Origin: an uncultured Planctomycetales bacterium
GTDB taxonomy: Bacteria > Planctomycetota > Planctomycetia > Pirellulales > Thermoguttaceae
NCBI GenBank assembly: GCA_947305735.1
Contig: CAMZEO010000012.1
Coordinates: 1 to 36,279, forward strand
Length of the DNA stretch: 36,279 nt
Direction of reading: 5' to 3'
A program made the translations under genes and the position numbers. Each line of letters opens with the position of its first letter. Positions within the stretch are counted from its first letter, which is position 1. This document shows, piece by piece, positions 28,351-35,830 of this stretch. The notes under the pieces were generated by a model. It worked only from the letters and a program-made list of their open reading frames with translations, did not search any database and was not told where the DNA came from.

Positions 28351-29388
28351 TCAGTCGGCGACGACGCGTTCTTTCGCGGCTTTAATCATCATGGGAACGA
28401 CGACGTTCAGATCGCCGACGATCCCGTAATGCGCGATCGAGAAGATCGGCGCGTCGGGGTCGCTGTTAATCGCGATGATCTTGGCGGACTCCTGCATGCC
28501 GGCGCGATGCTGAACGGCTCCGCTGATTCCAACCGCGACGTACAGCGCCGGACGAACCGTCGTTCCCGTCTGACCCACTTGATGGTCGCGATCGACGTAA
28601 CCTCCGTCGACCGCCGCGCGGCTCGCTCCGACGGCGCCCCCAAGAGCGTCCGCAAGATCGAAGATCAGTTGGAAATTCTCTTTGCTTCCGACTCCGCCGC
28701 CTCCGGCGACGACGACGCGAGCGCCTTTAAGATCGACTTTTTTCGCTTCGACGAATCGTTCGAGCGCCTCGACGACGAGCATTTCGGCGGGTATCGCGAT
28801 TTTTTCCTCGATAATCTCGCCCGTTCGCGCGTCGTCAGCCTCTTTCTTTGGGAAGACCCCTTCGCGCACGGTCGCCATTTGCGGCCATTGCTCGGGGTTG
28901 ACGATCGTGGCGATGATGTTTCCGCCGAACGCGGGCCGGATTTGCTGGAGCAGATTCTTGTATTCCGTCTTGGTTTTAGCGTCGACGACGTCGCCGATTT
29001 GCAAATCGGTGCAGTCGGCGGTCATGCCGGAACGCGTCGCGGAGGCGACGCGCGGCGCGAGGTCGCGTCCCAACGGAGTGGCTCCGTACAGAACGATTTG
29101 CGGCGCGCGTTTTTCGATAAGCGTCTGGACGACGAACGCGTGCGGTCCGCTTGTGAACCGCGCCAAATTGGGATCGTCGACGACGTAAACTTTGTCGGCT
29201 CCGTAAGCGAACAAAGTCTTCGCAAGTCCGCCGACTTTATAACCGGGCAACACGGCGCCGACTTCGACGCCCAGCGCGTCCGCCAATTCGCGCGCTTTTC
29301 CGCAAAGCTCGAGCGCGACGTCCTGCAATTTCCCGTCTTCCTGTTCGGCGAAAATCCAAACTTCGCCCTGAAGATTTTTCCTGCTCAT
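28351..29388 (-). CDS. etfA: Electron transfer flavoprotein, alpha subunit
   Basis: EtfA binds FAD and, with EtfB, carries electrons from acyl-CoA and similar dehydrogenases to an ETF:quinone oxidoreductase or another acceptor. The 345-residue protein has the N-terminal nucleotide-binding-like domain (VWIFAEQEDGKL, VLYGATPLGRDLAPRVA). The C-terminal FAD domain is very clear: VVVAGGGGVGSKENF (226-240), VGQTGTTVRPALYVAVGISG (271-290), then QHRAGMQESAKIIAINSDP and DAPIF..AHYGIVGD. The length is close to normal. AGGA lies 9 nt before the ATG, and the gene follows etfB by 50 nt on the same strand and ends at a strong terminator, so the two form an operon. Confidence 0.97.
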   Translation of the reverse strand: MSRKNLQGEVWIFAEQEDGKLQDVALELCGKARELADALGVEVGAVLPGYKVGGLAKTLFAYGADKVYVVDDPNLARFTSGPHAFVVQTLIEKRAPQIVLYGATPLGRDLAPRVASATRSGMTADCTDLQIGDVVDAKTKTEYKNLLQQIRPAFGGNIIATIVNPEQWPQMATVREGVFPKKEADDARTGEIIEEKIAIPAEMLVVEALERFVEAKKVDLKGARVVVAGGGGVGSKENFQLIFDLADALGGAVGASRAAVDGGYVDRDHQVGQTGTTVRPALYVAVGISGAVQHRAGMQESAKIIAINSDPDAPIFSIAHYGIVGDLNVVVPMMIKAAKERVVAD

Positions 29389-29438
29389 TTATCGTGTTCC
29401 TCAACGGGGTGTGTCTTTCGATGCGATGAAACCTGCGA

Positions 29439-30290
29439 TCAACCCAAGGCGCGGTCTTTGACGAGTTCGGAAATCAGCCCGCGAATTCCCTCTTCGGTCG
29501 GCTCGATTTGGACGAAGCCTTCTTTCTTCAAAACGATCGACTGAACTTTGTGAACTTTCGTTGGAGAACCCGCGAAACCGCAACGGTCGAGATCCGCGTT
29601 AATGTCTTCCATCGACCATTGTTCGAGCCGATCCTCGTCCGCGAGCGTTTCCCCTTCGAGCGCTTCGAGAGGAACGCGCTTGTGTTTGTTGCGCATCATC
29701 TTAATCGCGGCCTGAGGGCGGGGCTCGTTCGCTTCTCCGACGACCGTGGCGAGGAGCGGCAGTTTCGCGTCGACGATTTCCCACCCGTTTCCGAGGGAGC
29801 GGCGAAGCGTCGCGCGGCCGTCTTTCACGTCGATGATTTCCGTCAAATAACAAATTTGAGGAACCCCGAGTTTTTCCGCGCATTGAGGACCCGTTTGAGC
29901 CGTGTCCCCGTCGATCGCCTGACGTCCGCAGAAGACGAAGTCGAATTCGCCGACCGTCCTGACCGCCTGAGCGAGAATATAGCTTGTCGCGAGCGTGTCG
30001 CTGCCTCCGGCGCGACGATCCGTGATCAGAATCGCGCGATCCGCGCCTCGATAAAGGCAGTCGCGCAAAACGTCGGCGGCCTTCGGCGGCCCCATCGAAA
30101 TTACCGTTACCGTTCCGCCGAAGCGGTCTTTCACTTCAAGCGCGGCTTCGAGCGCGTTCAAATCTTCCGGATTGAAGATCGTCGGGAGCGCGCCGCGGTT
30201 GACCGTGCCGTCTTCTTTCATGGCGGCGCCGGTGATATTGGAGGTGTCGGGCACTTGTTTAACCAACACGATCGAGCGATAAGAGGACAC
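29439..30290 (-). CDS. etfB: Electron transfer flavoprotein, beta subunit
   Basis: The 283-residue protein is the AMP-binding partner of EtfA. It begins with SIVLVKQVPDT and has FNPEDLNALEAAL, VISMGPPKA, LRDCLYRGADRAILITDR and DFVFCGRQAIDGDTAQTGPQ. These are standard EtfB blocks, as is the TVVGEANEPRPQAAIKMM segment. The start is a GTG at 30290, with AGGAG six nt before it (AGGAGTCCAAGTG); an open frame extends upstream but that extension is Arg-rich and not conserved in character. The gene follows the thioredoxin-like lipoprotein by 112 nt, with a palindrome in the gap, and precedes etfA by 50 nt. Confidence 0.96.
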   Translation of the reverse strand: MSSYRSIVLVKQVPDTSNITGAAMKEDGTVNRGALPTIFNPEDLNALEAALEVKDRFGGTVTVISMGPPKAADVLRDCLYRGADRAILITDRRAGGSDTLATSYILAQAVRTVGEFDFVFCGRQAIDGDTAQTGPQCAEKLGVPQICYLTEIIDVKDGRATLRRSLGNGWEIVDAKLPLLATVVGEANEPRPQAAIKMMRNKHKRVPLEALEGETLADEDRLEQWSMEDINADLDRCGFAGSPTKVHKVQSIVLKKEGFVQIEPTEEGIRGLISELVKDRALG

Positions 30291-30320
30291 TTGGACTCCT
30301 TTGCCTGGTTTATAAAGTTG

Positions 30321-30334
30321 CGCCCTCGAGGGCG
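30321..30334. promoter_or_regulatory. 14-bp perfect palindrome before etfB
   Basis: CGCCCTCGAGGGCG lies 31 nt upstream of the etfB GTG, just upstream of a TTATAA that may be a -10 box on the minus strand. It could be an operator or a stem in the leader; no -35 was recognised. Confidence 0.35.
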
Positions 30335-30402
30335 ATAGTTTCCAAAATTGGACGCGATTCCGAAGAGCGAAACGCGGCGGCGCGCTCGACGGTCGGAACG
30401 CG

Positions 30403-31872
30403 TCAGTTTCCGCGCGAGGTCTTCGCGCCGCTTGATTTGATCGTCGTCGGCGCGGTCGATTTGCTCGCCGGATTGACGGTTCTTCCGGTTCCGCTCGCCG
30501 ACGTCTTATTCGACGTCGAGGCGGTCTTCGCAAAGACCGATTCCAACGTGGCGACAAGCGTTTCCATACTGACGTCGACGGCGGCGACCTTGCCGTCTCC
30601 GCCGACGAGAATCATCGTCGGAATTTCCGCTATGCCGTAGTAGGCGGCCAGGGACGTCTGGTCCGCGTCGGCGGCGGCGCGATCCGAAAGGATAATCCAC
30701 GGTATCGCGTTTTTCGTCACGTACTCGTCCATGTTTTCCTTTTCGGCGTCAAGATTGTAGCCGACGACCTCGAATCCCTGGTCGTGATATTTCGCGTACA
30801 ATTCTTTAAGTTGCGTGTCGACTTGCGCGCACTGGTCGTGCCAGGACGCCCAGAAAGAGACCAGAACGACCTTGCCTTCGACCTTCGTTTTGTCGAGCGG
30901 TTGTCCGGACCCGTCGACTCCGAACCACTTAAACGTCTTGCCTTCGAGTTCCGAAAAACGGATCGTCCCTTCGAGAAGCTGAAGCGCCGCCTTCATTTCC
31001 GGCTCGGAACTTGCCGACATTTTCTTGCGGATCGGGGTCCAGATTTTGGAGACGAGCGTCGGATCTTTCTGGTTTTCGGCGACGTACTTGACCGGAAAGA
31101 CCAGGTCGACGTACATATCGGCAGTTTCCGGATATTTGTCGACGAAAGCCGTCGCTTCTTTCATCGCGGCCGTCAACTCGTCGACCGTGCCGTTCTGTTC
31201 GGCGACGACCGCGACTTTTGCCTGCAGGTAGACCCCGCGAAACGCCATCGCCGCCTGACGTCCCTCGTCGAGCGACTGAACGCGCGCGTTCTTTTCCAAC
31301 GCGGTCGCGTAAGAGCCCAATTTCGGGAGCGCCGAAGGATCGATCGACGACTGATAGCACATAGCCTGACCCTTGATCGTGATCGCCTGAATAAATTCTT
31401 CGTCGGTGGGCTTCGCCTTCAAAACGGCGTCTCCAAGCTTGCCGACCGTCGCGAGCATCTTCGAGACCCAGTCGCTGTATTCTTCTTCGGTCTCAAAAGC
31501 GACCTCCGTCTCGAAAAGAGCGTTCGCCTGAGCCAGAAGCTCGGCGTTCGTCGCCGTTGGAGAAATGACGAACTCGCTTCCGTCGGAACTCTTAATCGGT
31601 TCTTTGGCGACGGGTTGCTCGGACGTTTGCGACGCGTTTTGCGCGGAAGGAACCGCGACCGAGCGACCGGGCATGCCCGATACGACCCGCTCGGAAACGA
31701 CCGGCGATTCGTCGAGGATGATTTCGTCCTGGTTCGCGTTGGAAGCCGCCGCTCCGCGACCCGCGAGACGAGAGCCGATTCCATTCAAAAGCCGCTGCGC
31801 TTGCGCCGCGTCGCAAGCCGCGATCAAGGCGAGCGTCAAGACCGCCGCCAACGTTTTATTGATCTTCTTCAT
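30403..31872 (-). CDS. Exported thioredoxin-like (TlpA-type) protein with an HxxC site
   Basis: The 489-residue protein has an N-terminal signal (MKKINKTLAAVLTLALIAAC) whose IAAC fits a lipobox; cleavage at AQA is an alternative. A long helical domain follows (about 100-310). The C-terminal thioredoxin/TlpA fold comprises GKVVLVSFWASWHDQC, GFEVVGYNLD and AEIPTMILVGGDGK with the cis-proline. The normal CxxC is His345-Asp-Gln-Cys348, so only the second cysteine remains and disulfide exchange in the usual way is not possible. Similar planctomycete proteins are usually annotated as redoxin or TlpA. ATG at 31872 was chosen because it makes the signal peptide; an AAGGAA lies upstream. A promoter and a 20-bp palindrome precede it. 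Confidence 0.88.
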   Translation of the reverse strand: MKKINKTLAAVLTLALIAACDAAQAQRLLNGIGSRLAGRGAAASNANQDEIILDESPVVSERVVSGMPGRSVAVPSAQNASQTSEQPVAKEPIKSSDGSEFVISPTATNAELLAQANALFETEVAFETEEEYSDWVSKMLATVGKLGDAVLKAKPTDEEFIQAITIKGQAMCYQSSIDPSALPKLGSYATALEKNARVQSLDEGRQAAMAFRGVYLQAKVAVVAEQNGTVDELTAAMKEATAFVDKYPETADMYVDLVFPVKYVAENQKDPTLVSKIWTPIRKKMSASSEPEMKAALQLLEGTIRFSELEGKTFKWFGVDGSGQPLDKTKVEGKVVLVSFWASWHDQCAQVDTQLKELYAKYHDQGFEVVGYNLDAEKENMDEYVTKNAIPWIILSDRAAADADQTSLAAYYGIAEIPTMILVGGDGKVAAVDVSMETLVATLESVFAKTASTSNKTSASGTGRTVNPASKSTAPTTIKSSGAKTSRGN

Positions 31873-31911
31873 TATACGAATTCGTTCCTTTGTGAATATC
31901 GTGGGGGGCGC

Positions 31912-31931
31912 GCTTCGCGACGTCGCGAAGC
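31912..31931. promoter_or_regulatory. Perfect 20-bp palindrome in the tlpA-like leader
   Basis: GCTTCGCGACGTCGCGAAGC is fully self-complementary. It lies 12-31 nt downstream of the -10 box on the minus strand and 39 nt before the ATG, a position suited to an operator or a leader hairpin. Confidence 0.5.
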
Positions 31932-31942
31932 TACTCCCGCGC

Positions 31943-31971
31943 AGTATAGCGAATTTCTCGCGACGCGTGAA
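31943..31971 (-). promoter_or_regulatory. Promoter of the thioredoxin-like gene
   Basis: TTCACG (31966-31971) and TATACT (31943-31948) are separated by 17 bp on the minus strand. Transcription would start near 31936, giving a leader of about 65 nt that contains the 20-bp palindrome. Confidence 0.55.
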
Positions 31972-32013
31972 CATTAATTTTTCGCATTTTTCCGAACGCG
32001 AAACGCGGCGCGT

Positions 32014-32976
32014 TCACGCGGTGAAAATCCCTATTTCAGCGGGAGGGTACGAACGCCGTTTTTTAGGCGGTATTTCGACTCCGAGCAGGTCGAAATCGAA
32101 TCGGTCGTCCGCTTCCACGACGAAAACGGATCCCCTGGGCGCGCGGTCGCGAAGCGTTTGAAGCAGTTCGAGCGTTTCCTCTTCGCGATCGACGAAAAAA
32201 TCGTAAGGCGGCGAGCAGAAGACGAGCCACGGAACGTCCGTCGGAATAATCGGGCGAAACGACGACTCGATCGGCGACCGAACGCGCGAATCGTTTCCCT
32301 CTCCGGCGGCCAGCCTGCGCCCCCAAACGTAGACGTCGGTCGCGACAAGCTCGATTTTCTTCGCCGTTCCGGGAACTTTCGCGTCGAGAATCGCGATATT
32401 GTCGCGCGCCGTTCTCGCCGTTGGAAAATGAATCTCGAACGCGGTCGCGCAACGCGCGCCGCGGCTGATCGCCTCGAAACTCAGAGCGCCGGTGCCCGCG
32501 AAAAGATCGACGACGCGCTTGCCTTTGACCGATTCGCCGAGCAAGTTGAAAATCGCCTCGCGGACGCGGTCTTTCATCGGACGAACGCGCCTGTCGCCCG
32601 CGTAGAGCAGTTTCGCGCCGCGAAAAATTCCGCCGATCACGCGCGGGCCGACCGACTCTCCGCGATCGCCGGGCTCGCTTCCGACGTTCCTGCCGCGTTT
32701 CGAGCGTTCGCGTTTTTCCTCCGGCGCGGATTCTTCGCGCGACCGTCGGCGGCGACGCGCCTTGAATCCCTCGGAGTCCTTGTTTCCCAAATCGGAATTC
32801 CGGTCGGCGGACGCTGCGGACGCGTCTTGATTTTCGCCTTTTCCTTTGCCGGACGACGCGAATCGCTTGCAAAATTCGGCGCCGGACATATACGGAGTAA
32901 TCGTCAAATCGTCCGCGCCGTCGTCAAAGCGATCGTAATCCTCTCTCCGTCTTTTTCTCGACGTTTTGCTGTTCAC
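32014..32976 (-). CDS. rsmD: 16S rRNA (guanine966-N2)-methyltransferase with a long N-terminal extension
   Basis: RsmD methylates the exocyclic amine of G966 in 16S rRNA of the assembled small subunit. The catalytic part, residues about 111-320, has PRVIGGIFRGAKL, RPMKDRVREAIFNLL, the SAM motif VVDLFAGTGALSFEAISRGA (156-175), and CSPPYDFF as the catalytic motif (SPPY 255-258, where DPPY or NPPY is usual). The first 110 residues are a disordered, strongly basic and acidic extension not found in the roughly 190-residue standard enzyme; it may bind RNA. The start is a GTG, with AGGCGG upstream. It is followed after 141 nt by the thioredoxin-like gene, which has its own promoter. Confidence 0.88.
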   Translation of the reverse strand: MNSKTSRKRRREDYDRFDDGADDLTITPYMSGAEFCKRFASSGKGKGENQDASAASADRNSDLGNKDSEGFKARRRRRSREESAPEEKRERSKRGRNVGSEPGDRGESVGPRVIGGIFRGAKLLYAGDRRVRPMKDRVREAIFNLLGESVKGKRVVDLFAGTGALSFEAISRGARCATAFEIHFPTARTARDNIAILDAKVPGTAKKIELVATDVYVWGRRLAAGEGNDSRVRSPIESSFRPIIPTDVPWLVFCSPPYDFFVDREEETLELLQTLRDRAPRGSVFVVEADDRFDFDLLGVEIPPKKRRSYPPAEIGIFTA

Positions 32977-33023
32977 GGGAACCGCCTATTTTTTCGATTT
33001 TGTTTAAAACGACAAAAAAGCGC

Positions 33024-33052
33024 TTGTTATACCTCGCGTCTTTTCGTATAAT
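33024..33052 (+). promoter_or_regulatory. Sigma-70-type promoter of the cyclophilin gene
   Basis: TTGTTA (33024-33029) and consensus TATAAT (33047-33052) are separated by 17 bp. The expected start near 33059 leaves a leader of about 160 nt before the ATG at 33222. Confidence 0.65.
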
Positions 33053-33221
33053 CCCAAAAGGTCGCCCCGACGTTCGAGACGCGTTTGAGCAGTTGATTTT
33101 ACCTTAAAACGCGGGAGACGCAAGTGGACGACCGGACGCGCGCCGCCGTCGGGAAGAACGTTCGGCGCCGACGCGTTTGTTGAAACGTTAACCGCTCTTT
33201 TTCAAGACATTGGACTCCGCA

Positions 33222-34415
33222 ATGAAGAAATCGCTCGCAACCGCCGCGACGCTCGCGGCTCTTGTTTTCGCGGTCGGATTCGCGTCCGCTCAGGACGCGC
33301 CCGCGCAGAACGCGTCCGCCGCGGCTCAGGTTCCCGTCGCTCAAACGCGTTCCGACACGCCCGAATACGCCGCGTTCGCCGCGAAAATGAAGACTTACAA
33401 AGATAATCTGAAAGCGCTTCGCCAATTGAAAAGCGATTATCAAACGGCGACGCCGGAAGAGAAAGACAAAATCGCGGCGCAATTCGACCCGCTTGTCGAG
33501 GCGACCGCCGTACAGCAAAAAGAACTCGTTCCGCTGGCGATCGCCGCCTATCGTTCGGTGAACGGTCAAAACGACGAGCTTCGCGCGTTTCTTTGCGCGA
33601 TGATTACTTGGACGGTCGGCTCGCGAGAGAATTACGAAGTCGGCTACGACGTCGCCAAATGCGTCCTGGACTATCCGCTCCCGCCGGACTCCGACGCGCT
33701 CTACGGCTTCGCCGCTTTCGCCGCCTTTTGCACGATGAATCTCGACGACGCGCAAAAATGGCGCGACGTCGCCAAGGAAAAGAACGTCTTGACCCAAATC
33801 GATCCTCAGGAAAAAATGCAGGTCAAGATGTATTTGGAAAACGTTCTTCCCATGTATAAAGATCTCTGGGCCAAAGAGCAAAAGATTCGCGAAGAGGAAG
33901 CCAAACAGGAGCTTCCGCGCGTGCTGATGAAAACGACCAAGGGCGATATCGTCTTCGAACTCTTCCTGAACGAAGCGCCCAACGCCGTCAACAACTTCCT
34001 GACCCTCGTCGATAAGAAGTTTTATACCGACGTCCCGTTCCACCGCGTCCTGCCGTTCTTCATGGCGCAGGGCGGCGATCCGACCGGAACCGGCGCCGGC
34101 GGTCCCGGATACAGCATTCCCTGCGAATGTTATCAGGAGAACGCTCGCAACCACTTCCGCGGCTCGCTGAGCATGGCGCACGCCGGACGCAACACGGGCG
34201 GCTCGCAGTTCTTCATCACGTTTGTTCCGACGTTCTTCCTCAACGGCAAACACACCGTTTTCGGTCGCGTCGTCGAAGGAATGGAAGTCCTTTCCGACAT
34301 TAATCGAATCGATCCGGAAAAGGAGTCGGACGAGGCGCCCGACAAGATTATCGAAGCGGAGATTCTGCGCGGAAAGCCGGGCGAATTCAAAAAATTGCCC
34401 GAACGCAACCGTTAA
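33222..34415 (+). CDS. Exported cyclophilin-type peptidyl-prolyl isomerase
   Basis: The 397-residue protein has a Sec signal (MKKSLATAATLAALVFAVGF, then ASA before Gln), a helical N-terminal domain (about 45-225) and a cyclophilin domain (about 231-385). It should catalyse cis-trans isomerisation of X-Pro bonds in periplasmic proteins. Catalytic blocks are FHRVLPFFMAQGGD (the Arg and Gln of the active site), GSLSMAH, NTGGSQFFITFVPTFFLNG and KHTVFGRVVEGMEVL. The Trp of human cyclophilin A's WLDGKH is replaced here by Phe (FLNGKH), as in many bacterial enzymes. ATG at 33222 was chosen over a TTG at 33210 because it starts the signal peptide cleanly. A truncated response regulator gene follows after 68 nt. 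Confidence 0.92.
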   Translation: MKKSLATAATLAALVFAVGFASAQDAPAQNASAAAQVPVAQTRSDTPEYAAFAAKMKTYKDNLKALRQLKSDYQTATPEEKDKIAAQFDPLVEATAVQQKELVPLAIAAYRSVNGQNDELRAFLCAMITWTVGSRENYEVGYDVAKCVLDYPLPPDSDALYGFAAFAAFCTMNLDDAQKWRDVAKEKNVLTQIDPQEKMQVKMYLENVLPMYKDLWAKEQKIREEEAKQELPRVLMKTTKGDIVFELFLNEAPNAVNNFLTLVDKKFYTDVPFHRVLPFFMAQGGDPTGTGAGGPGYSIPCECYQENARNHFRGSLSMAHAGRNTGGSQFFITFVPTFFLNGKHTVFGRVVEGMEVLSDINRIDPEKESDEAPDKIIEAEILRGKPGEFKKLPERNR

Positions 34416-34483
34416 ACAACGTCGCGCGGCGCCGCGTCCGCGTTTTGTCGCGAAGACGCGAGCGTCCGATTTACGGATAGATC

Positions 34484-34870
34484 ATGGAACCGAAGTATTA
34501 CGAAAGACGCAAACGCGTTCTCATTGTGGACGACGATCCTGAAATTGTCGAGTCGACCAAGCTCGCGCTCGAAGCGTTCGGATACGACGTCGAAACCGCG
34601 TCCGACGGCTCGGCGGGGCTCGCCCTCGCCGAAAGGAGGCGCCCCGACGTCATGATTCTCGATATGATGATGCCGAAACGAAGCGGATTCCTCGTCCTGG
34701 AGACCCTGCGGCAAGTCGACGTGTTCCCGACGAGGATTATTATGATCACCGCCAACGAAGGGAACAGACATAAAGAGTACGCCGAAGCGCTCGGCGTCGA
34801 CGCGTAGCTGCGCACTCCGTTCCCTCGTGAGGAGCTGCTCTGGCGGCTCGACCTCGATTTGGAAAACTAA
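34484..34870 (+). pseudogene. Response regulator receiver domain interrupted by an in-frame TAG
   Basis: The first 107 codons encode most of a CheY-like receiver: VLIVDDDPE with the acidic pair (Asp16, Asp17), phospho-acceptor Asp60 in VMILDMMMPKRSGF, and Thr89 in MITAN. A TAG follows at 34805-34807, exactly where GVDAY would have Tyr. Beyond it the same frame continues with LRTPFPREELLWRLDLDLEN and stops at TAA (34870), which is the expected fifth strand and last helix. The K-P-F lysine of receivers is Thr (TPF). So the domain lacks its last 21 residues unless the TAG is read through, and one key residue is changed even then. It is probably a recently damaged gene, but sequencing error cannot be excluded. 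A bidirectional terminator lies 30 nt after the second stop. Confidence 0.8.
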
Positions 34871-34899
34871 CCGACGCTCGGCGTCGCTGGAAAAAAGTC

Positions 34900-34936
34900 A
34901 AACCGCAAGGCGTTTTCGCGCGTCTTGCGGTTTTTT
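34900..34936. terminator. Bidirectional terminator between convergent genes
   Basis: AAACCGCAAG pairs with CTTGCGGTTT around a 14-nt loop. It is flanked by six T residues on the plus side and by A residues (T on the minus strand) on the other. It serves the response regulator gene and the convergent thioredoxin-fold gene. Confidence 0.85.
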
Positions 34937-35013
34937 GAGCTCCAGTCGGCGCCTCGTCTCGAGCGACGCGCCGATTTGGCGTCTTCGAGCCGACGTCGGC
35001 GATTCGACGCCGT

Positions 35014-35541
35014 TTAACGGAACGATCCCTTCTCTTCGGCGCGCGCCGTTTGCCAGGCGACGGACGTCAGCGCCGCCTGCATCTGCGTCGCCAACTGCTC
35101 CCCGGTCTGCTCGGCGGCGACGCGTTGGAGCGGACTCCCGTCGGACGAAAGAAACTGAACGGTCGGCGAGGAGACGACGTTGAATTTGTCGCAGAGTTCC
35201 TCGTTTTTCGGGTCGTTCATATCGATCTGAACGCACGCGAACTGTTTGGCCAATATTTCGACTTTCGGATTTAAAAAGGCCCCTTCGAGCATATTGAGAC
35301 TGTGTCTGCAGGTCTTTGACATAAAGAACAGCATCGCCGGCTTGTTTTCTTTTTCCGCTTTGTCGACGGCGAGATCGTAGTCGGTCAAAAAGACGACGTT
35401 TTCGCGCGCGAGATCGGCTTCCGCGACGACGTCCGCGCGAAGGGACGCGCCGGGAAACTTCGACTCGTTCTTTTGCGTCAGCCACGCGAACGCGACGATC
35501 GTCGCGACGCTCAATCCGTAAAACGCTAGTTTTCTAAGCAT
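35014..35541 (-). CDS. Membrane-anchored thioredoxin-fold protein with a CxxS site
   Basis: The 175-residue protein has an N-terminal membrane helix (LAFYGLSVATIVAFAWL) and a thioredoxin-like domain. PAMLFFMSKTCRHSLNML contains the active-site position as C-R-H-S, a CxxS form like monothiol glutaredoxins. FACVQIDMNDPKNEELCDKF and SSPTVQFLSSDG, with the cis-proline, complete the fold. It resembles the thioredoxin-like family with a DPEV-type helix (LNPKVEILAKQF). With only one active-site cysteine it could not act as a simple dithiol reductase but could bind or form mixed disulfides. ATG at 35541 was chosen over a TTG at 35556; AGAGAG lies before it. It is convergent to the response regulator gene. 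Confidence 0.82.
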   Translation of the reverse strand: MLRKLAFYGLSVATIVAFAWLTQKNESKFPGASLRADVVAEADLARENVVFLTDYDLAVDKAEKENKPAMLFFMSKTCRHSLNMLEGAFLNPKVEILAKQFACVQIDMNDPKNEELCDKFNVVSSPTVQFLSSDGSPLQRVAAEQTGEQLATQMQAALTSVAWQTARAEEKGSFR

Positions 35542-35752
35542 GGAGACTCTCTTCAATCCATTGTCGCCGAAAAGCTCGACGCCGCGCTTTTGGCGCGTCG
35601 TTCCAAGCGCGGAAAGCCCGCGAATCCGTTTGCGGATTCCCCGCGCTTTCGCTATTATCGGCCAAATCCCCCCGACTCGTTGAGTTTTTTTAGGAATTAC
35701 GCCGCGCCGCGCGTCGGTCCCGCTACTCGATCCGCCCTGTCTTAAAACGACG

Positions 35753-35794
35753 ACGCCCCGCGCCGCGAAATAATCGCGACGCGGGGCGTTTTCT
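35753..35794 (-). terminator. Stem-loop terminator of the right-edge gene
   Basis: ACGCCCCGCG pairs with CGCGGGGCGT, with a further inner stem (CGCGA/TCGCG). It lies 37 nt after the stop of the minus-strand gene at the right edge. A T-rich stretch follows after a few bases on the minus strand. Confidence 0.65.
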
Positions 35795-35830
35795 CGTGAA
35801 GCCGCGCTAAACGGCTTCGTTAAACGACTC

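Noticed and set aside
30291..30557. N-terminal extension of etfB
   Set aside because: Arg-rich residues overlap the neighbouring gene; AGGAG before the GTG at 30290 matches the normal EtfB N-terminus.
31873..31974. Upstream extension of the thioredoxin-like gene
   Set aside because: It would place 34 residues before the signal peptide and would include the promoter and palindrome.
33099..34253. Minus-strand open frame opposite the cyclophilin
   Set aside because: The plus strand has a signal peptide and all cyclophilin blocks; the minus frame has none and covers the plus-strand start.
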